From: Chloroflexota bacterium | GTDB lineage: Bacteria; Chloroflexota; Dormibacteria; CF-121 | Direction: 5' to 3' | Assembly (NCBI GenBank): GCA_005880605.1 | Contig: VBIS01000085.1 | Location: forward strand, 6,073 to 23,251 | DNA length: 17,179 bases | In this document: positions 14,858-17,179 of the stretch, one piece after another | Numbering within the stretch: position 1 is the stretch's first letter | Layout: each line of letters opens with the position of its first letter | Made by a program: the position numbers and the translations under genes | Notes under the pieces: generated by a model | The model's database searches: none | What the model saw: only the letters and a program-made list of their open reading frames with translations | What the model was told of the DNA's origin: nothing

Positions 14858-15104
14858 AGACCCGCTCCACGTACCATTCCGCGCTGGTGCGGTTGCAGTA
14901 GCACTCCAGCGCCAGGTCGTCGTCGATCAGCAGCCGCCAGTACTCGCGCGAGACCGGGTTGCGCCACCAGTCGCAATCGATGCGCCAGCGATTGAGCACA
15001 CGCGTCACCGGCTGCCATCCGGCCGCCGACTCGAGGTGGGTCGGGACGCCATCCGCACCGATGCGCACCCGGACCGGCCGGGCCGGCGTCAGCAGCTCGG
15101 TCAT
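14850..15104 (-). CDS. Small DUF6504-like protein between imuB and dnaE2
   Basis: The 84-residue protein begins MTELLTPARPVRVRIGADG. It contains GWQPVTRVLNRWRIDCDWWR, EYWRLLIDDDLALECYCN and the ending SAEWYVERVYD. The Trp-rich pattern with a central RV-RW-WW and a terminal W-RVYD fits the DUF6504 family, found near dnaE2/imuB in GC-rich bacteria; its function is not established. The family name is from memory. The start ATG (15104) overlaps the imuB stop as ATGA, and the TAG (14850-14852) overlaps the dnaE2 start, so the gene is translationally coupled on both sides. This placement points to an accessory role in the mutasome. The fold looks like a small beta-rich domain, possibly protein-binding. 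Confidence 0.85.
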   Translation of the reverse strand: MTELLTPARPVRVRIGADGVPTHLESAAGWQPVTRVLNRWRIDCDWWRNPVSREYWRLLIDDDLALECYCNRTSAEWYVERVYD

Positions 15105-16291
15105 GCGGGTTTCCAGAGAATCCGGTGATCGGGCAGCGGCGCGGCGTCGCGGCGAACCTCGGCACGCTGCACCAGCGACGGCCCGTATTCCTCCTGCAAG
15201 CGCGCGACCGCATCGGCGATTGATTCCTTGAAACCATCGCGGCGAACCAGCAGCCCCGGCTGGCGGACATAGGCGGGTTCGAGCCGGCCGGCGCGCAGCG
15301 TGATCCGCTCCAGCGGCGCCGTGATCGACGCGCGCAGCAGGCGTGGACGAATGCCGTCGAAGAGCTCGCCGGCGGTCGTCACCGGGTAGGCAAAACGCGC
15401 CTCGACGACGAGCGCGGGCGCCGACTCCTGGTTGAGGGTGATGCGGATGGCGCGCGTCCCCAGCCCTTGTGACAGCAGCGAGGCGCTCACCTGCTCGGCC
15501 AGCGCGCGAGCGATGAATTGCAGCGCCTCCGTGTTGTCGACGGGTGGCTCGAGCGGCTCGCTGGCTTCGATCCGGACCGCCGGCCGCCACGCTCGCAACC
15601 GGCGCCGGTCCGTCCCCAGCGCCAGGTCATAGATGTCGAGCGCTTTCAGACCGAACTGGCGGCGAAAGGCAGGACGCGAGATGGCCTGCAGCCGACCGAT
15701 CGTCTTGAGCCCGAGCAGCTCGAGGTATTCACGCAAATCGTCATCGAGCGGCAGGACATCGATCGGCAATCGTGCCAGGTAAGCGCGTGTCTGTTCCGGT
15801 TCGACGGCCACCGGTGCGCCGGCCGTCGCGCGCTCGGCGGCGATCTTGCTGACGAACATCGACGAGGCAACGCCGATCGCCGGTCTGACGTGGATCGCGA
15901 CGTCGAGGGCATGGCTGATAGCCACCAGCAATTGCGCACGGTCCGGCCAGCGCAGGACCAGCCGGTCGAGACGGAGGAAGGCACAGCCAGGAACCTCGCC
16001 GGCAGCCACGTCCGGGGTGAAGTGATGCAGGGTCAGAAGCAGGGACTGGCGGACCCTGGCTGTGGCCTCCTCGTCGACCGGTTGAAAGGTGGCGTCGGGG
16101 GCAAACTGCTGCGCCTGGTTGAGACTCATCCCCTCGACCACGCCCTGCGTCCGCGCTTGGATCGATGCCGTTGTCACCGAACCGCGCTCATGCGCGAGTC
16201 CACCGAGAATCAGCGGGCGGCCGCGCAACGCCGGCGTCTCGAGCCAGGCGGCGACCAGCGACGGATGCGGGGTGCGAATGCAGCAGATCAT
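15101..16291 (-). CDS. imuB: ImuB, catalytically inactive Y-family polymerase homologue
   Basis: ImuB links DnaE2 to the sliding clamp and lesion during SOS mutagenesis. The 396-residue protein keeps the Y-family layout: a palm-like N-terminus, PAIGVASSMFVSKIAAERA, LPLDDDLREYLELLGLKTIGRL (helix-hairpin-helix region) and FGLKALDIYDLALGTDRR, then a little-finger region. The polymerase carboxylates are missing: the first motif reads MICCIRTPHPSL rather than a DMDAF type, and GCAFLRLDRLVL replaces SIDE. This is the ImuB signature. The start ATG 16291 overlaps the imuA' stop as ATGA; GTG 16315 upstream is less likely. A clamp-binding motif is not obvious; a candidate is QFGLKAL near the middle. 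Confidence 0.9.
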   Translation of the reverse strand: MICCIRTPHPSLVAAWLETPALRGRPLILGGLAHERGSVTTASIQARTQGVVEGMSLNQAQQFAPDATFQPVDEEATARVRQSLLLTLHHFTPDVAAGEVPGCAFLRLDRLVLRWPDRAQLLVAISHALDVAIHVRPAIGVASSMFVSKIAAERATAGAPVAVEPEQTRAYLARLPIDVLPLDDDLREYLELLGLKTIGRLQAISRPAFRRQFGLKALDIYDLALGTDRRRLRAWRPAVRIEASEPLEPPVDNTEALQFIARALAEQVSASLLSQGLGTRAIRITLNQESAPALVVEARFAYPVTTAGELFDGIRPRLLRASITAPLERITLRAGRLEPAYVRQPGLLVRRDGFKESIADAVARLQEEYGPSLVQRAEVRRDAAPLPDHRILWKPA

Positions 16292-16965
16292 GGGATGGGA
16301 TAGGGAACGATCCACTGCTTCTTCAGACCCGGGGGCGCCAGCCGGTTCTTGACGACGGTGGCATCGACCTGCAGGCCTTCGAGGTCACCATTGCGGCGGA
16401 AGACCCAGGCACTGCGCCGGAAGCTCAGGATCAGGCTGGCGTAGTAGCGGATCGCGTCATCGGCATCGGCGTCGTACACCAGCAGCAGCGTGCACTCGGC
16501 TTCGGCGGCACGGTGCAGCAGATGCGGCAGCTCGGCATCGAGTCCTGCGGATCCGGTACGCGACAGGTCGATGCAGATCATGTCGACCCCGGCGCGCGCC
16601 AGCACGCGAACGCTCGCCATCCCTTCTCGCAGCGATTTCGGTCGTACCACCAGCAGGTGATCCAGTCGGGCGTTGAAACGGTTGAGAAACTCGGGATCGA
16701 GCCGGCTCGGAAAGTCGATATAGGCGACCGGTCCCTCCCGACTGGCCACGGCAATACTCCGTTGCGCCAGGGTTCGCTTGCCCGAACCCCGGGGACCCGC
16801 CAGCAAGCTCAACCGGCCGACCGGCCATCCGCCGATGCCCGTCAGTGCATCGAGCTCCGGGATCCCCGAAGGCCTGACCGGACAGGGTGGAGCCGCCGGG
16901 CGCGGCGCAGCGCTCCCGAAGCGGGTCTGGAGCACCGTAATGGCTTGTTGGAGATGATCTGACAT
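16288..16965 (-). CDS. imuA: ImuA', RecA-like SOS mutagenesis protein
   Basis: This is the first gene of the SOS mutagenesis cassette. The 225-residue protein resembles the RecA core: SGIPELDALTGIGGWPVGR matches the RecA segment before Walker A, followed by GPRGSGKRT (residues 57-65, Lys63) and a Walker B-like VDMICIDLS (Asp133). It is shorter than RecA and lacks the RecA C-terminal domain, as expected of ImuA proteins, which are thought to modulate mutasome assembly. ATG 16965 is the start; the leader is about 80 bases with no strong ribosome-binding site (a GGGGCG lies nearby). The gene is LexA-controlled by the box upstream. Confidence 0.88.
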   Translation of the reverse strand: MSDHLQQAITVLQTRFGSAAPRPAAPPCPVRPSGIPELDALTGIGGWPVGRLSLLAGPRGSGKRTLAQRSIAVASREGPVAYIDFPSRLDPEFLNRFNARLDHLLVVRPKSLREGMASVRVLARAGVDMICIDLSRTGSAGLDAELPHLLHRAAEAECTLLLVYDADADDAIRYYASLILSFRRSAWVFRRNGDLEGLQVDATVVKNRLAPPGLKKQWIVPYPIP

Positions 16966-17053
16966 CTGATACGCCCCAAAGGAGAGTTGCCGAGAACCGC
17001 CGTGACATCAGGCCTCCCCGGGGACGCAGGAGCAGATCGCTGAGGCTGGTCAG

Positions 17054-17082
17054 ATTTTATCGAACAAATGTTCGTTCGTCAA
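17054..17082 (-). promoter_or_regulatory. Promoter of the imuA'-imuB-dnaE2 operon
   Basis: Read on the - strand, TTGACG (17082-17077) and TAAAAT (17059-17054) are separated by exactly 17 bases. Transcription should start near 17047, about 80 bases before the imuA' ATG. Confidence 0.85.
17060..17075. promoter_or_regulatory. LexA box (SOS operator)
   Basis: The core CGAACAAATGTTCG (17061-17074) is CGAAC-N4-GTTCG, the LexA-binding consensus of Gram-positive and actinobacterial type. It lies wholly inside the 17-base spacer of the promoter, so bound LexA would prevent polymerase binding. DNA damage would derepress the whole mutagenesis operon. Confidence 0.9.
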
Positions 17083-17102
17083 GCCGGCACGAGCCCGCCT
17101 GG

Positions 17103-17179
17103 CTAGCGGGCTTCCTGCAGTCCGACGCTGAACATCGCCTCGAGGTCGTGCTTCGAGTAGACCTTGAAGGCGACGTGGG
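17103..17179 (-). CDS. C-terminus of a probable Lrp/AsnC-family regulator (partial)
   Basis: Only the last 24 codons and the TAG are in the window. They read HVAFKVYSKHDLEAMFSVGL and then QEAR. The pattern H-AF-YS-HDLEA-FS-GL is typical of the end of Lrp/AsnC regulators in GC-rich bacteria. Such proteins bind amino acids through an ACT-like domain and control transcription. The call rests on a short fragment. It is on the same strand as the imu operon and about 20 bases ahead of that operon's -35 box, so it is probably a separate unit. Confidence 0.5.
   Translation of the reverse strand, partial: HVAFKVYSKHDLEAMFSVGLQEAR

Noticed and set aside
14857..16965. The mutasome genes as an ordinary umuDC/dinB locus
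   Set aside because: No LexA-like UmuD peptidase is present, the Y-family carboxylates are missing and a DnaE2 follows, which defines an imuA'-imuB-dnaE2 cassette.

Overview
The window is GC-rich, protein-dense bacterial DNA with no rRNA, tRNA, CRISPR array or insertion sequence that I can see. Gene content is that of a free-living bacterium. The SOS operator CGAAC-N4-GTTCG is the Gram-positive/actinobacterial type of LexA box, and the mutagenesis cassette carries a small DUF6504-like gene. Together these suggest a member of the Terrabacteria (Actinomycetota, Chloroflexota or Dormibacterota-like). This lineage call is inference from a few markers.

Layout. (1) 1-3706, + strand: a type I glutamine synthetase cut by the window edge (2-1207) ends at a hairpin terminator. 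It is followed by a small ORF and then a second glutamine synthetase that is clearly decayed: start codon ACG, an in-frame TAG, and a frame-shifting deletion of about 106 nt. A small membrane-protein ORF and a peptidase E-like S51 gene follow, and neither has a good start codon, so decay may reach past the synthetase. (2) 3776-6360: a tandem ACT-domain protein (+), meeting head-on a - strand group of an Fpg/Nei-type DNA glycosylase, a short-chain dehydrogenase and a RimJ-like acetyltransferase. A GC-rich palindromic repeat sits between the glycosylase and the dehydrogenase. (3) 6403-9025, + strand: a TetR-family regulator with two successive HTH domains, then an ABC ATPase and an ABC-2 permease with overlapping ends. 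Its promoter holds a perfect 18-bp palindrome between -35 and -10. (4) 9038-11723, + strand: a 43-residue lysine-rich protein too short for ordinary ORF calling, a GH65-family glycosidase or phosphorylase, and a VOC-fold protein. (5) 11714-17105, - strand: a complete SOS mutagenesis cassette imuA'-imuB-(DUF6504-like)-dnaE2 with stop/start overlaps at every junction. It is driven by TTGACG-N17-TAAAAT with a LexA box in the spacer. The last bases encode the C-terminus of a probable Lrp/AsnC regulator.

How the genes work together. The best-supported system is the mutasome: LexA repression, a RecA-like ImuA', a catalytically dead Y-family ImuB, a small coupled protein of unknown function, and the error-prone polymerase DnaE2. 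The second is a self-regulated export operon (TetR-ABC-permease). The points most worth following up are the small protein inside the mutasome operon, the double-HTH TetR with its intra-promoter operator, the glycosylase that lacks the usual 8-oxoguanine-recognition residues, and the decaying glutamine synthetase region.
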